DNA of 64,000 nucleotides from the NCBI RefSeq assembly GCF_024220585.1, contig NZ_JAMXKF010000006.1:312249-376248 (forward strand), read 5' to 3'. Each line of letters begins with the position of its first letter. Position 1 is the stretch's first letter. The notes under the pieces are model-generated. The model saw only the letters and a program-made list of their open reading frames with translations. It searched no databases and was not told where the DNA came from. This DNA is from Dyadobacter diqingensis (GTDB taxonomy: Bacteria; Bacteroidota; Bacteroidia; Cytophagales; Spirosomataceae). Below are positions 62,871 to 64,000 of this stretch, one piece after another. The position numbers and the translations under genes are program-made.

Positions 62871-63829
62871 TTGGGCAAATACTTCCATTTGGACGGTAAG
62901 CAACTTCAAGAGCATTACAAAAACCATATCAGCGATTATAAGGACTGGGATCAACGCGAGCATGCGGCAGAATGGCTTTTGTACCCTGACAATGCTGGTC
63001 CATATTTGAGCATCGATGAGACCTCATTATCTAATGGCGAACTTTACACGATTGTGATTAATAAAGCTGCTAAGGGCAGGAAGGGCTCATTATTAGCAAT
63101 GGTGAAAGGCACTCAAGCAGCGTTAGTGATTGAGATTTTGCGAAAAATACCCAAACGTATTCGCAGCAAAGTGCGAGAAGTGACGGCAGCTAACATGGGC
63201 AGTCCGCCGCGCGGCATGATTGTAAGTCGCTGCTTTCCAAAGGCATCAAAGGTTATTGACCGTTTTCATGTTCAAAAATTGGCCTATGATGCAGTTCAGC
63301 AAGTTCGGAGCAAATACAGATGGGAGATCTCGAATCAAGAAAATCAAGCTCTTGAAGCTGCAAAGCAAGCGGGTGTGGCATACGAACCTGAAATTCTTGC
63401 GAACGGTGATACATTGAAACAATTGCTGGTAAGGAGCCGGTATCTCCTTTTTAAACATCGTGACAAGTGGACTGCTTCACAAATTCAGCGTTCCAGATTG
63501 CTCTTTGAGCGTTACCCGCTCATAAATCAAGCCTACGAACTGGCAACAGGGTTAGGAGCGATTTTCAGGACTTGTAAATCGAAAGAACAAGCCTTCAAAA
63601 AGTTGGTACTCTGGTATAACCTTGTCGACGATTGCGGGCTTGATCCATTCAAAACCGTTGCCAAATCTATTCAAGCCCATTATTTAAACATACTGTACTT
63701 CTTTAATAACAGAAGTATAATGCCTCTGCCGAATCTTTCAATGCCAAAATCAAAGCATTTCGTGCATCTTCGCGAGGTGTGAGGAATATTCCTTTTTTCT
63801 TATTCAGGTTGACAAAACTTTATGTTTAA
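62871..63829 (+). pseudogene. IS transposase (DDE, ISL3-like) with C-terminal frameshift
   Basis: The main frame encodes the DDE transposase from LGKYFHLDGKQLQEHYKNH through LSIDETSLSNGELYTIVINK (first Asp) and ASKVIDRFHVQKLAYDAVQQ (second Asp). Near 63,717 one base is missing after FFNNRS. The correct end, NASAESFNAKIKAFRA and then VRNIPFFLFRLTKLYV, is readable in the next frame to TAA at 63,827-63,829. The final catalytic Glu lies in this lost part, so the in-frame product (303 codons, stop at 63,780) cannot transpose. Confidence 0.85.
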
Positions 63830-63895
63830 ACTTCCTACAACTTTTCAGCTTGATCCTGAATCGTTCTAATCGACGGAAAAAGAATATCCCCCCGA

Positions 63896-63930
63896 AACAA
63901 AAAAATCCCATCTTATTTAAAGATGGGATT
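63896..63930 (-). terminator. Intrinsic terminator of the rRNA operon
   Basis: AATCCCATCTT (63,904-63,914) and AAGATGGGATT (63,920-63,930) form a perfect 11-bp stem with a 5-nt loop. On the minus strand T7GTTT follows, a textbook U-tract. It is 15 bp after the 5S end. Confidence 0.9.
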
Positions 63931-63945
63931 GTGTAATAGTATTGT

Positions 63946-64000
63946 GGCGGCTACCTACTTTACCAGGTTTGACCCAAGTATCATCGGCGGTTCCGGGCTA
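63946..64000 (-). rRNA. rrf: 5S ribosomal RNA, 3' part, cut by window edge
   Basis: Read on the minus strand, the sequence shows the 5S 3' half: AAGCCCGGAACCGCCGATGA-like start, then ACTTGGGTCAAACCTGGTAA, then AGTAGGTAGCCGCC, the strongly conserved 3' end. The 5' half and the 23S and 16S genes lie beyond base 64,000. The exact 3' end is uncertain by a base or two. Confidence 0.88.

Larger units (their letters stand above)
62420..63853 (+). mobile_element. Decayed two-ORF insertion sequence (ISAon1-like)
   Basis: An IS of about 1.43 kb with two ORFs, both broken. The terminal inverted repeats match at 16 of 20 bases: TCCAGCAGAAAACTTGTGGG (62,420-62,439) and the complement of 63,834-63,853. 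ORF1 carries LPEGILEYFELSKV and YKGQKLESKGFLPEI; ORF2 the DDE transposase core. I recognise the layout as that of ISAon1-like elements common in Bacteroidota. No target duplication is clear. It lies between the susC gene and an rRNA operon end. Confidence 0.8.

Noticed and set aside
1..64000. CRISPR arrays, tRNA genes, prophage or integrated conjugative element
   Set aside because: No spaced direct repeats, no tRNA-like T-loop or cloverleaf, and no phage structural, integrase or conjugation genes were seen. Only the one decayed IS points to mobility.

Overview
The window looks like part of a chromosome of a Bacteroidota species, most likely of the Cytophagales/Dyadobacter kind. The evidence is SusC/SusD pairs, FecR/ECF-sigma cassettes, a type IX secretion C-terminal domain, DUF3667 and DUF6428 family proteins, TAnnTTTG-type promoter motifs, and the form of the 5S rRNA 3' end at the right edge. 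The genus is an inference; no marker gene was compared. Two short blocks read left to right; most genes are on the minus strand.

Region 1 (1-12,400, minus) is a pectin utilization locus. It runs ECF sigma > FecR anti-sigma > SusC > SusD > GH28 polygalacturonase > GH43 > alpha/beta-hydrolase esterase > CE8-type pectinesterase, the last cut by the window edge. A sulfatase is divergent from the sigma gene. Region 2 (14,400-18,600) holds a DUF2490 protein, a ChrA chromate transporter, an unusual ChrB-AraC fusion with a perfect 15-bp palindrome over its promoter, and an S41 protease. Region 3 (18,960-24,820) holds two tandem paralogues of unknown function, a divergent HxlR/DoxX pair with a perfect 18-bp inverted repeat, and an arsenic operon (ArsR, DUF6428, ArsC, ACR3, MFS) with a readable promoter and operator.

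Region 4 (25,080-31,850) has a secreted or anchored hydrolase, a siderophore-type TonB receptor with its own FecR and ECF sigma, and a SnoaL-like protein. Region 5 (31,990-40,500) is a signalling block. It has two NarL-type regulators whose receivers lack the phospho-acceptor Asp, a 942-residue T9SS cargo protein, a giant propeller sensor kinase, and a canonical response regulator that overlaps the kinase gene tail to tail.

Region 6 (41,100-50,300) is a second glycan cluster without SusCD: GH78 rhamnosidase, a truncated ECF sigma gene, GH95, a beta-helix protein with a PDZ domain, and a Nudix-fold regulator. Together they fit removal of rhamnose and fucose/galactose from pectic side chains. 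Region 7 (50,350-62,310) has a DUF3667 protein, a small secreted protein, a ketopantoate-reductase-like gene broken by one in-frame TAG, a sulfatase, a GH32 fructanase, a membrane protein and a second SusCD pair. The right end has a decayed two-ORF insertion sequence and then the terminator and 3' end of a 5S rRNA gene, so an rRNA operon continues beyond the window.
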